From assembly GCF_001306035.1 (NCBI RefSeq), contig NZ_LGCM01000048.1:1-45079 (forward strand): a DNA stretch of 45,079 bases. Reading direction: 5' to 3'. A program made the translations under genes and the position numbers. Each line of letters starts with the position of its first letter. Positions within the stretch are counted from its first letter, which is position 1. The notes under the pieces are model-generated. The model was not told the DNA's origin, searched no databases, and was given only the letters and a program-made list of their open reading frames with translations. The DNA is from Levilinea saccharolytica (GTDB taxonomy: Bacteria; Chloroflexota; Anaerolineae; Anaerolineales; Anaerolineaceae). Shown here piece by piece: positions 7,034 to 16,111 of the stretch.

Positions 7034-8133
7034 GCGGCCTCCTTTTCATGGGCGGAACTTTGCGGTGAGGATGACTGCGGGGGGTGCGGCGCGCTCGAGC
7101 CAGGGCGGGCTGAATAGAGCCAGCGGCGAAGAAATTCGTAGGCGGTCTGACTGAGGGCCAGGCGCACAGGATGGTTCTTGTACACGTAGCGCCCAAAATC
7201 CACCAGTTGGCCGCCAAACTTGGCTTTGAAATCGCGCACGCCGTAGGGTTCACCGGGTTTGCCTGCACCGCCGAAGTCGTAGAGAGCGTAGCCGTTTTCT
7301 GCCCCCCATTTCAGGATGTTCCAGGTGAGAATTTCATTGGGAATGTAGGCGCTGAATTCGCGCTGGGTACCGCCGTACCAGCCAAAGACCCTGTCTTTGT
7401 ACAGTAATTCAACGGACACGGCCGCAACGGTGTGATTCACAAGGGCCTGAGTAAACCGAACCATCTTCAGGGGGGCGAGAATGTCGAAGGCGGCGTAGAA
7501 CAGGGAGATATCGGCCAGGGGAACACTGCGAGCCTGGTAGGTCAGTTTTAACACCCGATACCATTCGGGAATTTGATCGCGCCTGTGTAATTCCTCTATG
7601 CTGACGCGGTTCTTCTTCATTTCCTGGCGCAGGTTTTTTTGGGTACGTTTGCCAATCTGGCTGAAGATCTCCTCCGGCGGACGGTTTAGATCTACGAGAT
7701 AGTCGAGATGATCTTCATACATAAAACCGTTGGACTCCAGAACGGAGCGTTGGCCGGTTTGCTGGCGTAAGTTGCGCAATTCGGTGTAGAGGACGGCCGG
7801 GGACGCGTTTCTACGATAATGGCGCAGAAGTTCATCCAGGGCGGCGTACCCCTGGGGATCGGGCTGGCACAGGGCGCTGCCGTAAACGACGGCGCGGGTG
7901 GTGAAGTGGCGCGCGGGACCTGGATACAGACTCAGCTCCACGGGGAGGAATAAGGCCAGAATCTGGGCGTCCTGCTGCGCGGCCCACAGACGCGGGGTGT
8001 GGTTTTTGGCAGCAGCGTACACCTGAAACATCTGCGGGGTGTGAAAGATATTGCCCTGCGGATGCTGCAAGACAAAATCCTGCCACAGGCCCTGGGGGAG
8101 CGACTGCCGGATTTGGAGAGACGCTGCGGGCAT
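7030..8133 (-). CDS. FemAB-like GNAT-fold aminoacyl/acyl transferase
   Basis: About 367 residues. The C-terminal half has the GNAT-fold pattern of the FemAB/BioF2-like group: KRTQKNLRQEMKKNRVSIEE basic helix (about 153-172), then FGWYGGTQREFSAYIPNEILTW and GYALYDFGGAGKPGEPYGVRDFKAKFGG. The last segment closely matches the conserved end of FemAB-related proteins in polysaccharide and peptidoglycan loci (FK..FGG). FemAB enzymes attach amino acids from aminoacyl-tRNA to lipid-linked peptidoglycan; relatives act on other glycans. The ATG at 8133 is preferred over the GTG at 8148 because GAGG lies 9 nt upstream and the GTG overlaps the preceding stop. It overlaps the ATP-grasp gene by 4 bp. Substrate unknown. 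Confidence 0.75.
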   Translation of the reverse strand: MPAASLQIRQSLPQGLWQDFVLQHPQGNIFHTPQMFQVYAAAKNHTPRLWAAQQDAQILALFLPVELSLYPGPARHFTTRAVVYGSALCQPDPQGYAALDELLRHYRRNASPAVLYTELRNLRQQTGQRSVLESNGFMYEDHLDYLVDLNRPPEEIFSQIGKRTQKNLRQEMKKNRVSIEELHRRDQIPEWYRVLKLTYQARSVPLADISLFYAAFDILAPLKMVRFTQALVNHTVAAVSVELLYKDRVFGWYGGTQREFSAYIPNEILTWNILKWGAENGYALYDFGGAGKPGEPYGVRDFKAKFGGQLVDFGRYVYKNHPVRLALSQTAYEFLRRWLYSARPGSSAPHPPQSSSPQSSAHEKEAA

Positions 8134-8144
8134 AAGCCTAGACC

Positions 8145-9050
8145 TCACAAGCGGAAATCATAGATCCCGTCCACGATTGGGTACGCACGTTGACAGCTCG
8201 GACAAACGAGGCTCTGATCAGCCTCATCGAGGGAGGAGTGACACTGCGGGCAGGCAAAGATCGCGGATGAGACCGCCGGGGAGGGTGAAGAACCGGCGGT
8301 GGGGTTTTTGTGTGCGCTGCAGAACATCCAGGGGGCCAGGTGGGTCCAGCCAAAGAAGGGTGCCCAAAAGAGGCCCATAGGTACCAGGCGCCAAAACCGG
8401 CCAGTGTAATTGGCGAGCTTATCCATCACGCCTGCGCCTAATTCGGTGTGGTATTTGAAGTTGGCCTTGCGCAGCGAGCGGCGGATGAATTGGGGATGAT
8501 GGGCGAGCAAATGGATATTGGCAACCGAGGGGGCGGTATCGAAGGGGCAGAATTTCACACGGCCGGTGAGCCATTTCCAAATGATCATGGGGCTGAGCTT
8601 GTTGTTATAAGTGAACAAGAACAGACTGTTGTCCTGCTGCACGCGGTTGAATTCGGCGAAGCTGGCGTCCACATCGCTGAGATGGTGGAGCACGCGGATG
8701 AGAAGGACGGCATCGAACGCTGCGGGCATAAATGGGAGCTTCATAGCATCCGCAGCCACATAGACGGCGCGGTTTTGGGTGTGCTCCTGCGCCTGTTTCA
8801 GCAGCGAAACTGAGCCGTCTAGAAGGACGACCTGTTCAAAGCGGTCTATGTAGCAGGGGGCCAGGCGCGCATACCCGCAGCCGATGTCTAAGATGCGCTG
8901 CCCGCGGGCGGGCAAGAGGCGGGTGACCAGGGCATGTTCCAGTTCGTCCAGCTTGATTTTCTGCTGGCCTTTCCAGTAGTCCTGATATTCAATGTTTTCG
9001 TAGATCGCATACTCTTTTTTGTTAGGATCCACTTCAAGCGGCAGGCCCAT
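8145..9050 (-). CDS. class I SAM methyltransferase with C-terminal zinc ribbon
   Basis: 301 residues. The SAM-binding motif I DIGCGYARLAP is near residues 56-66, with VYVAADAMKLPF and DAVLLIRVLHHLSD (motifs II and post-II) after it, typical of methyltransferase type 11. The end carries CPQCHSSLDEADQSLVCPSCQ, two CxxC pairs resembling a Trm112-type zinc ribbon with the family's usual YPIVDGI ending. The start is well supported (AAGGAG 5 nt before ATG at 9050). It follows a second methyltransferase by 21 bp in the polysaccharide operon, so a role in methylating a sugar or lipid-linked glycan is likely but unproven. Confidence 0.82.
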   Translation of the reverse strand: MGLPLEVDPNKKEYAIYENIEYQDYWKGQQKIKLDELEHALVTRLLPARGQRILDIGCGYARLAPCYIDRFEQVVLLDGSVSLLKQAQEHTQNRAVYVAADAMKLPFMPAAFDAVLLIRVLHHLSDVDASFAEFNRVQQDNSLFLFTYNNKLSPMIIWKWLTGRVKFCPFDTAPSVANIHLLAHHPQFIRRSLRKANFKYHTELGAGVMDKLANYTGRFWRLVPMGLFWAPFFGWTHLAPWMFCSAHKNPTAGSSPSPAVSSAIFACPQCHSSLDEADQSLVCPSCQRAYPIVDGIYDFRL

Positions 9051-9071
9051 AAGATCTCCTTAGGGGAAGCG

Positions 9072-9863
9072 TTAGAGGACAACTTTTCGGAATTTTTCTC
9101 GCCCAGCGGGCGCTGGCCCTTTGCGGAAGCAAATGATGGGTTCAGAGGCATAGGTGGGTGGGAAAATGTTGTAATAGAGGCTCATCACGGATTGGATGCC
9201 CAGCGCGGCGAGGCGGTTCTTCTGCGACAGTTCGCGGAAACGGGCGCTGCCGGCTGGTTTGGCGATGTACGCGGCAATGGGGGTAAAGCCAAAGGAGGCC
9301 ACGAAGGACAGCAGGGTTTTATAGGTGAAATAGCGCACGTGAGCATAAAACTCATAACGCGTGTCGGGATCACCCAGGGGATCGTGGTAACTTTGACCGG
9401 TGAACAGCACCCTGCCGACGTACTCTGGGGCGGCGTAGTTGGGGGTGGAGATGTACAGGTAACCGTTAGGCTCCAGCAAGCGGTATATTTGTTGGATGAA
9501 GTAATCTACATGTATGAGATGCTCGATCGTGACCAGGGAGACGATAGCGTCAAAGGATGCGTCGGGGAAAGGATAGGGTTGGGTGTCGTCATCCAGGTCA
9601 AATGAGACCGTCTCCAGGCCGATTTTGCGCAGCGCATTCACGCAGGTGGGGGTGATGTCGTTGCAGATAATGTTCGCGGGATAAAGATCGCGGATGCGCT
9701 GAGCCGCGCAGCCCATTCCGGCTGAGATGTCCATGACACGCTTGTGTTGGCGGTCTTCGAACACGGCTGGGAACACACGGTGGCGCTCTTTGAACCAGGG
9801 ATAATCCTCGATACCGGTCATGCCTTCGAGACGTTTTTCTTCAATTGCAACCGCTGTTTTCAT
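9072..9863 (-). CDS. class I SAM-dependent methyltransferase
   Basis: 263 residues. Motif I appears as MDISAGMGCAAQRI (about 43-56), followed by IICNDITPT and the acidic FDLDDDTQPYPFPDASFDAIVSLVTIEHL, typical of type 11/23 methyltransferases. A YLYISTPNY strand follows. AGGAG stands 7 nt ahead of the ATG. It sits between the glycosyltransferases and the zinc-ribbon methyltransferase, so O- or N-methylation of a repeat-unit sugar is the likely role; the target cannot be told from sequence. Confidence 0.82.
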   Translation of the reverse strand: MKTAVAIEEKRLEGMTGIEDYPWFKERHRVFPAVFEDRQHKRVMDISAGMGCAAQRIRDLYPANIICNDITPTCVNALRKIGLETVSFDLDDDTQPYPFPDASFDAIVSLVTIEHLIHVDYFIQQIYRLLEPNGYLYISTPNYAAPEYVGRVLFTGQSYHDPLGDPDTRYEFYAHVRYFTYKTLLSFVASFGFTPIAAYIAKPAGSARFRELSQKNRLAALGIQSVMSLYYNIFPPTYASEPIICFRKGPAPAGREKFRKVVL

Positions 9864-9929
9864 AGGTCATCTCCTGTCATTAAAAAGGTGTCATTCCTAT
9901 CTTAAGACCGCACGATCTTCGTGCCGAGG

Positions 9930-11141
9930 TTAAGGCAGGGTTTGGGTTTGTTTGGACAGCCAGAGCTGGAGGTAAAAATCCTCCAACTGCTCCGTGAGCA
10001 GCTGCCAATCCAGTTTTTCTTCCGCCAGCTTGCGCGCTGCCTGACCCATTTGGGCGGCAAGGTCTGGGTTTTGATAGATTTGCAGAATTTTGGCCGCAAA
10101 ATCCGCTGGATCCCAGGCGGCCAGGCTGCCGATGGAGTGTTCTTCCAGCAAGGTTTTGACATCTCCCACGGGGTTCGCCACGATGGGGCGGCCAGCACAG
10201 AGGTAATCACCGATTTTGTTGGGCCAGCGACCTACGTTATAGACTTTGTCGGGGAAGGGCAGGATAAATAGATCGGCACAGCCCAGATAAACGGGCAGGT
10301 CTTCAAAAGAAACATAACCAGTGAGGAAGACGTTTTCGGAAACGCCGTACTCCTGGGCCAAGCCTTGAACCAGGGTGCCGGGCTTACCCGTGATCATGAG
10401 TTTGGCATCGGGGAGGGTTTTCTTGATCTCGGCGATCACTTTGATGATCATCTCCAATTCGTAATGGGCAACGATGCTGGAAAAGCCTACGATGAGTGAT
10501 GAGGAGGTCACCCCAACGCGTTGACGGCACTCTTGAACCGGCCAGCAGGGATAATCCTGGGGGGTGGCTCCGCCGGAGATAACCCGTATGCGGTCGGGGG
10601 GCATGCCGAGCTGCACGGCGCGCTGTTTTAGGGCGGTGGAGATGACGGTGAGCCCGTCCGCGCGGCAGCGAAAGGCTTCTTCGTAATGGGTTTCCAGGCC
10701 CTCAAAGAGCCAGCGGTACCAACGCGGGCGGTTCTCTGAGATGATGCCGCCGCGGCCCCACCAGTCATTCCAATCGGTGAGAAAGAGGGCTGGGCGGCGG
10801 CGAAGCTGCCGCAAGGCGGGGTAGATGGACACGGGGCGGGTTTCAAAGGTGTGGACAATGTCGTACTGGCCGGAGTCGCGGTCCATAAAGCGCAGGCGAT
10901 TGAACAGGTTCCAGAGATCCCAGCCCGTGCGCATTTTTCCGGTGAACAAATCCGGCGATTCGATCATGCGCACGCCGTCTTCACTATCCACGGACATGCC
11001 CGTTTTGCGCTCTTCGGCGGTGGACAGAAGGGTGACTTTGTGGCCGCGCTTCACCAGGTTCTTGGCCATAATCAACGAGCGGGCGTAGGTGCGCGACCGG
11101 CGGAGGTGGGAGATCATGAGGACTTTGAAGGGTGAGATCAT
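9930..11141 (-). CDS. family 4 glycosyltransferase (GT-B)
   Basis: 403 residues with the two Rossmann lobes of GT-B enzymes. The N-lobe starts VLMISHLRRSRTYARSLIMAKNL, an acceptor-binding lobe with RGHKVTLLS. The C-lobe has VIAEIKKTLPDAKLMITGKPG and the nucleotide-sugar region VFLTGYVSFEDLPVYLGCADLFILPFPD. The usual EGFG-like loop is replaced by YNVGRWPNKIGDYLCAGRPIVAN, as in some GT4 proteins. Its ATG overlaps the stop of the upstream glycosyltransferase by 4 bp. It adds one sugar of the repeat unit at the cytoplasmic face; donor and linkage unknown. Confidence 0.85.
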   Translation of the reverse strand: MISPFKVLMISHLRRSRTYARSLIMAKNLVKRGHKVTLLSTAEERKTGMSVDSEDGVRMIESPDLFTGKMRTGWDLWNLFNRLRFMDRDSGQYDIVHTFETRPVSIYPALRQLRRRPALFLTDWNDWWGRGGIISENRPRWYRWLFEGLETHYEEAFRCRADGLTVISTALKQRAVQLGMPPDRIRVISGGATPQDYPCWPVQECRQRVGVTSSSLIVGFSSIVAHYELEMIIKVIAEIKKTLPDAKLMITGKPGTLVQGLAQEYGVSENVFLTGYVSFEDLPVYLGCADLFILPFPDKVYNVGRWPNKIGDYLCAGRPIVANPVGDVKTLLEEHSIGSLAAWDPADFAAKILQIYQNPDLAAQMGQAARKLAEEKLDWQLLTEQLEDFYLQLWLSKQTQTLP

Positions 11142-12310
11142 CGGGTTGTCCTGGGCGGAAATTGGGCGGCAGGTTGGGATGAGCCGCTTGGAGAGGCTGC
11201 GGCGCGATAGAGCCGGTCGTAGCTGCTGAGCATCTGCTGCAAGTTGAAGTGTTGTTCGACATAAGCGCGCCCACTGTGAGCAAAACCAGCGGCTTGATCA
11301 GGCTGGTCGGCCATTTGGATCAGGGCGGCGGTAAGGGCCTGGGGCGACCCGGCAGGGATGAGAAGTCCGTTGCGATTCTGATCGAGGACTTCGGCTGTGC
11401 CGCCAACATCGGTGGCGATGACGGTTTTTCCGGCAGCCAGGGCTTCGAGCAGGCTGAGGGAGAGGCCTTCGTTTACAGAAGGCTGAACGAATATATCCAG
11501 ACCGGCGAGCATGCGGGGGATATCCTGGATAAAGCCCAACCAGAGGACGGAATTGGCGATTTGCAGGGATTGGGCCAGGGCTTGCAGCGTGGGACGCTGA
11601 TCGCCATCGCCCGCCAGAATCAGAACAGAATCGGGGTGGGCTTGATGGAAGGCGGCAAAGCTGGTGAGCAGGATATCCAAGCGTTTGGCCTGCACGATGC
11701 GGCCCATGAAACCGACGGCCAGGGTTGTGGGAGCGATACCCCAGGCGGCGCGGCAGTCGGCACGCACATGGGGGCAGAAGTAATCCTGAGTGCGGATGGC
11801 GTTGCGGATGGTAGTGACTTTGGTCTCTTGAATACCGGGGAGGGCCAGAATCTGCGCACGCATAAAGTCGCTGACCGCAACCAGATGGTTGGGCAGGTAG
11901 AGCGCCAGCCGATCTGCGGCGGCATAGAAGAGGCCGTGACGTCTTTCAGAGGGGCGGGTCAAAATATGTTTGGTGGCGATGTGGAAGGGAGGTTCTTTTT
12001 GGCCGGCACAGGCGCGCGCCCCCAGTAGGATGGATTTGATGGTGTGGGTATGGAGGATATCTGCGGGGTGCTGCTGGAGGTAGCGGCGAATGAAGGCAGT
12101 GGGAGACAAGACGGCATTTTCGGGCAAGGAAAGGTCCACGGCGACCGCCCCGGCTTTTTTAAACTCTGGCAGCAGCGTGCCGCCGGTGAGGCCCAAAACG
12201 TGCCAATGGTATTCCTGTGTGCCCAGGTGGGTGACAAAGTTTAAGATAATGCGCTCGATGCTGGCATCGGCGAAACCGTTGATGAGGTGAAGTACGGTGA
12301 TGGGCTGCAT
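11138..12310 (-). CDS. family 4 glycosyltransferase (GT-B)
   Basis: About 390 residues from the ATG at 12310. N-lobe: VLHLINGF with a following GG-T loop. C-lobe: VGFMGRIVQAKRLDILL, the standard GT4 linker motif, then VLILAGDGDQRPTL, VLWLGF, and the donor-binding FVQPSVNEGLSLSLLEALAAGKTVIATDVGGTAEV with the conserved E-x7-E arrangement. The ORF is open further upstream, but the extra 63 codons overlap the preceding GT2 gene in another frame and lack family similarity. The TAG of the GT2 gene ends one base before this ATG. Donor and acceptor are unknown. Confidence 0.9.
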   Translation of the reverse strand: MQPITVLHLINGFADASIERIILNFVTHLGTQEYHWHVLGLTGGTLLPEFKKAGAVAVDLSLPENAVLSPTAFIRRYLQQHPADILHTHTIKSILLGARACAGQKEPPFHIATKHILTRPSERRHGLFYAAADRLALYLPNHLVAVSDFMRAQILALPGIQETKVTTIRNAIRTQDYFCPHVRADCRAAWGIAPTTLAVGFMGRIVQAKRLDILLTSFAAFHQAHPDSVLILAGDGDQRPTLQALAQSLQIANSVLWLGFIQDIPRMLAGLDIFVQPSVNEGLSLSLLEALAAGKTVIATDVGGTAEVLDQNRNGLLIPAGSPQALTAALIQMADQPDQAAGFAHSGRAYVEQHFNLQQMLSSYDRLYRAAASPSGSSQPAAQFPPRTTR

Positions 12311-12311
12311 G

Positions 12312-13328
12312 CTAACTGTCTTTGTCCGCCGTGGGCGAGGCTTGTTGGATGACTTCGTACTGCATGGGAAAGTCCTCTGGCCTCTGAGGAGTGATAAAGA
12401 AACCGCGTACGGTCCCCGCCGTGACAAGGGTGCGCTGCACCAGGCTGTAGACCATGCGGTAGAGGCTTTTCTTGCGGAGAGCGTCGGCGATGAGCACAAG
12501 GATTACAAGCCCCAGCCAGGCTAGAAACCAGCCTGCCTGGCGGGTGATGAGTGATGTGGCGAAGGTGGCTGCGCCGAGGGCAAGCACCAGCAAGGGGGCG
12601 CAGCCGTAGCCGCGTTCCCAAAAATACGGCCAAAAGTATTCTGTACCAAGCTTGTTCCGTAAATTTTGTCCGAAACCCATGTATAGACGGCGGCGCCAGC
12701 GCCCGATCATGGTGGAAATTTTGTCGGTGGGATCGCTGAAGTGGTACACCATTGGACGATCCAGCATGATGACCTGGTAACCTTTTTGACGAATACGGAT
12801 GCAAAGCTCGGGCTCGCCTTCGCTTTTCAGCCAGGGGTTAAAGGTGCCGATTTTGTCTAAAACAGCTCGGCGGTACATGCCGGCGCCACCGATGAAGGGA
12901 AGAGGGATTTGGGCGGGGTCGGTGGGCAGCAAAGATTCATCTTCCACGACGGTATCCGAATTTTTGGGGACGTCCACCGTGGCGCCAGTGATGACGGCGA
13001 CCTGCGGTTGGGCAGCGAAGACGGCCAGGGCTTGCTCCACCCAACCACGAGAGAGCTGCATATCACCATCCAGGAACAATAAATAATCCCCCTGGCTGAC
13101 GGAGTGACCGATGTAGCGGCCAATATTGGGTGTGAGTCGAGCACCAGGGAGAAAACGCAGGATGTTAATGGGGTACCGTCTGGCAATTTCCACGGTGGAA
13201 TCGGTGGAGAGGGAATCCAGCAGGGTGATTTGCGTGTTGGGAAAGCCGGCCGTCTCTTGGAGAACTGATTCGATCAGACGAGCAATATTCCAACTTTGGT
13301 TGCGACATATCATGATGACGGAAATCAT
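12312..13328 (-). CDS. family 2 glycosyltransferase (GT-A) with C-terminal membrane segments
   Basis: About 338 residues starting at the ATG at 13328, which has GGAGG 7 nt upstream and overlaps the Wzy-like stop codon (ATGA). GT-A hallmarks: ISVIMICRNQSWNIARLIESVL, LLDSLSTDSTVEIARRYP, and the metal-binding LLFLDGDMQL. The acceptor region follows, with PFIGGAGMYRRAVLDKIGTFNP and EPELCIRIRQKGYQV. Beyond about residue 215 are hydrophobic segments (PLLVLALGAATFATSLI and GWFLAWLGLVILVLIADAL), so it is probably anchored at the inner face of the membrane. It contributes a sugar to the repeat unit; donor unknown. Confidence 0.9.
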   Translation of the reverse strand: MISVIMICRNQSWNIARLIESVLQETAGFPNTQITLLDSLSTDSTVEIARRYPINILRFLPGARLTPNIGRYIGHSVSQGDYLLFLDGDMQLSRGWVEQALAVFAAQPQVAVITGATVDVPKNSDTVVEDESLLPTDPAQIPLPFIGGAGMYRRAVLDKIGTFNPWLKSEGEPELCIRIRQKGYQVIMLDRPMVYHFSDPTDKISTMIGRWRRRLYMGFGQNLRNKLGTEYFWPYFWERGYGCAPLLVLALGAATFATSLITRQAGWFLAWLGLVILVLIADALRKKSLYRMVYSLVQRTLVTAGTVRGFFITPQRPEDFPMQYEVIQQASPTADKDS

Positions 13329-14836
13329 GGGGCTGCCTCCGATGAATCCAGGTGGGTGCGGTTTTGGTAACTGACTGCAGTGATGATTCCAGCGATGAGC
13401 CAATACAATTCCATCAAAACGCGTCCGTGGAAACTTTCAACCAGCATATGGGCGGTGTGGCCGATGAGGGCAACCATGAGGCCAAGAGCAACCGCGCCGA
13501 ACAAGACGTCTTTGTGGCGCCAGGCAGCCCACCCTCGCTGGATGAGGTAGATGTGAAAGGCGATGAAGGTGAGCAGACCGCCTGGTCCGATCTCCGCCCA
13601 GACGCGTACGAAGTCATTGTGTACCACGGTGAGATACACCGAGCGGTTGTAATTGGCATAGTACGAGAGCATGACCAGGGCGTAATTGTTGAGACCGACT
13701 CCTAAGATAGGGTGATCACGGATCATGCGAAAGGCAATATCCATCAGGTACAGGCGCGTTTCAGCAGAGCCAGCATCGAAACCGGTGATGCGGCTGGTGA
13801 TGAGGTCTTGAAACAGCAGGAGCAAAGCCAGGATAAACATGCCCAAGAGCAAAATTTTTGCAGAAACCCGCCGGAAATACAAAATGATGAACAAGAATAG
13901 GAACATGGCGATGGCGAAAGACACCCAACCCCCGCGGGAAAGGGTGAGGAAAAGAGCAACCACGCCAAAGACGAAGCCGGTCAGGGAGAGCGTGATCAGG
14001 ATGGGCTTATGCTGGCGGACGAGAAGGAAATAACTGGAGCAAAGCGGCAGGAGCATACTGAGGTAGGTGGAGGCGGTGTTTGGCCCACCTAAGGTGCCGC
14101 CGACCCGCAGGTCAGGATCCACACGGGCGTTAAAGCCCGCAAATGAGAAGCTTTGGCCGTAGATTCGCAAGCCAATCATGAGCAGACTTTCCAGGGTGAT
14201 GCCCAGAAAGAGGAAGAAGAGGATGTAGTTGAGATCAGCGGATGTTTTGATATTCGCGACGAGGTAGATGTAAAGGAGCAGAGATTGGATGAGCAGGAAG
14301 AGCGAGTAGACGCTCATCATAGGCGATTCGGCGGCCAGGATGGAGAGGAGGTTGAACACGATCCACAGAATGGGAAGCCATAAGGCAGATTTGGGAAAAA
14401 GGGGCAAGGCAGGTGCTGAGTTGGCTTTGGAAGCGGACTTCATCAGCCAAATGAGGTACAGCACCGGCAGACAGAGGGTGGTGAGGGAAATGTTGTAGCC
14501 GGTGATGGCACCCACACTGGCGAAAAATGGATCGTAGAGGGGGTTGAAATCCAGGGCAAAAGGTACGTCTAACAGGATGATAGCCAGGAGAACGCGTTCG
14601 GCCTGACCGGTGATGGCGATCAGCGCGGCGAGACCTACCATGCCAACCGAATAAACGGCATAATCCATGGAGATATATCCCAGGAGGGCAGATGCGGTGC
14701 CTGCGGCTAACCCCGCTGCCAGACTGAGCAGGAAGATGGTCTTAAAATTCCAGGTGAGCGCGCGCCGCAGACCCCAGGTGGGTTTAACTGGGGTTGGAGC
14801 GGGAGGGATGGCGGGGACTTTCACCGGGGCGCGCAC
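13325..14836 (-). CDS. O-antigen ligase/polymerase-like membrane protein (Wzy_C type)
   Basis: 503 residues with about 11-12 hydrophobic segments. The large loop after FQDLITSRITGFDAGSAETRLYLMDIAFRMIRDHPILGVGLNNYAL carries the signature of the Wzy_C/WaaL family, including H, G-x-G and the later NDFVRVWAEIGPGGL motif. In this operon it is the likely repeat-unit polymerase, since a flippase and a chain-length regulator are encoded nearby; a ligase role is the alternative. The start is GTG at 14836 with AAGGA 9 nt ahead. The first 25 residues are proline-rich and cytoplasmic. Family assignment is strong; the polymerase role is inferred from context. Confidence 0.85.
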   Translation of the reverse strand: MRAPVKVPAIPPAPTPVKPTWGLRRALTWNFKTIFLLSLAAGLAAGTASALLGYISMDYAVYSVGMVGLAALIAITGQAERVLLAIILLDVPFALDFNPLYDPFFASVGAITGYNISLTTLCLPVLYLIWLMKSASKANSAPALPLFPKSALWLPILWIVFNLLSILAAESPMMSVYSLFLLIQSLLLYIYLVANIKTSADLNYILFFLFLGITLESLLMIGLRIYGQSFSFAGFNARVDPDLRVGGTLGGPNTASTYLSMLLPLCSSYFLLVRQHKPILITLSLTGFVFGVVALFLTLSRGGWVSFAIAMFLFLFIILYFRRVSAKILLLGMFILALLLLFQDLITSRITGFDAGSAETRLYLMDIAFRMIRDHPILGVGLNNYALVMLSYYANYNRSVYLTVVHNDFVRVWAEIGPGGLLTFIAFHIYLIQRGWAAWRHKDVLFGAVALGLMVALIGHTAHMLVESFHGRVLMELYWLIAGIITAVSYQNRTHLDSSEAAP

Positions 14837-14848
14837 AAGAATCTATCC

Positions 14849-16075
14849 TTATGAACCGGTTTGTTGGGTGAGTAGATCGAGAAAGGCATCGGCCAGGGGG
14901 TACTGCGGTTGGCGGAATTCATTGGCCACCTGCCAGGCGTTCTGCTGCATGGTTTGGCGAAGGGATGCATCCTCGAGTAAATCATTCACGCGCCGAGCGA
15001 AGAGGACCGTATCAAAACGAGGGATGAGAAAGCCGTTGTGCTGGTCGCGCAAATAATCACGCACCCCGCCGCAGTCAAAGGCTACCAGGGGCAGGCTGGC
15101 GAATACGGCTTCGAGGCCCACTTTGGCCAGACCCTCATGGCGAGAGGGGATAACCATCAGGTGGGCGGCCTGCATGTGGGTGAGAAGCTGATCCTGGGGG
15201 CGGTAGCCCAGAATTTGGAAATTGGCTTGCAGGTGGTTTTGGGAAATCAGATCTTCCAGGGCCTGGCGGTCGGAGCCTTCACCGATAATTTCAAAGACAA
15301 CTTCGGGATGTGCGGAAACCACCGAGCGGGCAATCTCGATGAGAAAATCAAGACCCTTTTGCTGAAGGTCGAGCCGGCCCACAAACAAAATTTTCGGTGA
15401 GGAGACAGTGCGGCTGGGTTCGGATTCCGAAGGTGGGCAGAAGAAGCGATCCTCATAGACCTGCGAGAAGACCAGGGTTTTCTCCTTTGAAATGCCTTCT
15501 TGCTCAATTTCGGACTTGATGTAGTGAGAGTAAGAGAGAATGCGTTGGGTTTTGGCGCTGCGCAAAACCAGGCGGGTGATGGCATGGTGTAGGCGGGCGG
15601 CAAAGCCTTTCTTATAGGTGATAGAAAACGAGTCGACCATGAGGGGAACGAAAGTGGATCCTGAAATAATTGCGTATAGCCACGGAATCAACAACAGGTA
15701 ACCCGGGCCGATACAAACCATGAGGTGCGGTTGGAAGGCGGACAGACGCGGCAGGATGCGCAGTTCAGCCCAAAACTTCAAAAAGCGCTGGGCCAGCAGA
15801 CTTATGGAGGGGGCAAAGGCCAAAATTTCGATAAAACGCATGCCGGCGATGGTTTCTTCGGCGTTCTGCAAGGCACGGCTGATGACATGCAGCCGAGCGC
15901 CCGCGGCCTGGCTGGCTTTGATGGCTGCGCCGGTCACCGATTCGCCGCTGTCATAAAGATATCCTTCCACAGGCAAGTGGAGGCTTAGCCGGGCTTCGCG
16001 GATGCAGTTCCCGGGCTTGATCAAAGCGAAACGCAAGGGTGAATTGACGTTTACTGCAGACTCTGGTGTCATCAT
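14849..16075 (-). CDS. family 4 glycosyltransferase (GT-B)
   Basis: 408 residues. The C-lobe is classic GT4: KILFVGRLDLQQKGLDFLIEIAR, VVFEIIGEGSDRQALEDLI, FQILGYRPQDQLLTHMQAAHLMVIPSRHEGLAKVGLEAVFASLPLVAFDCGGVRDYL, with the E-x7-E donor motif. The N-lobe lacks the usual glycine-rich loop and begins with a short, poorly conserved region. A hydrophobic patch (GYLLLIPWLYAIISGSTFVPLMV) suggests membrane association. Paired ATG codons at 16075 and 16072 follow AGAGG by about 10 nt. It lies 13 bp ahead of the Wzy-like gene. Confidence 0.87.
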   Translation of the reverse strand: MMTPESAVNVNSPLRFALIKPGNCIREARLSLHLPVEGYLYDSGESVTGAAIKASQAAGARLHVISRALQNAEETIAGMRFIEILAFAPSISLLAQRFLKFWAELRILPRLSAFQPHLMVCIGPGYLLLIPWLYAIISGSTFVPLMVDSFSITYKKGFAARLHHAITRLVLRSAKTQRILSYSHYIKSEIEQEGISKEKTLVFSQVYEDRFFCPPSESEPSRTVSSPKILFVGRLDLQQKGLDFLIEIARSVVSAHPEVVFEIIGEGSDRQALEDLISQNHLQANFQILGYRPQDQLLTHMQAAHLMVIPSRHEGLAKVGLEAVFASLPLVAFDCGGVRDYLRDQHNGFLIPRFDTVLFARRVNDLLEDASLRQTMQQNAWQVANEFRQPQYPLADAFLDLLTQQTGS

Positions 16076-16111
16076 TAAACATAGCCTCTGTTCAAAGTCA
16101 TTTGGGTACGG

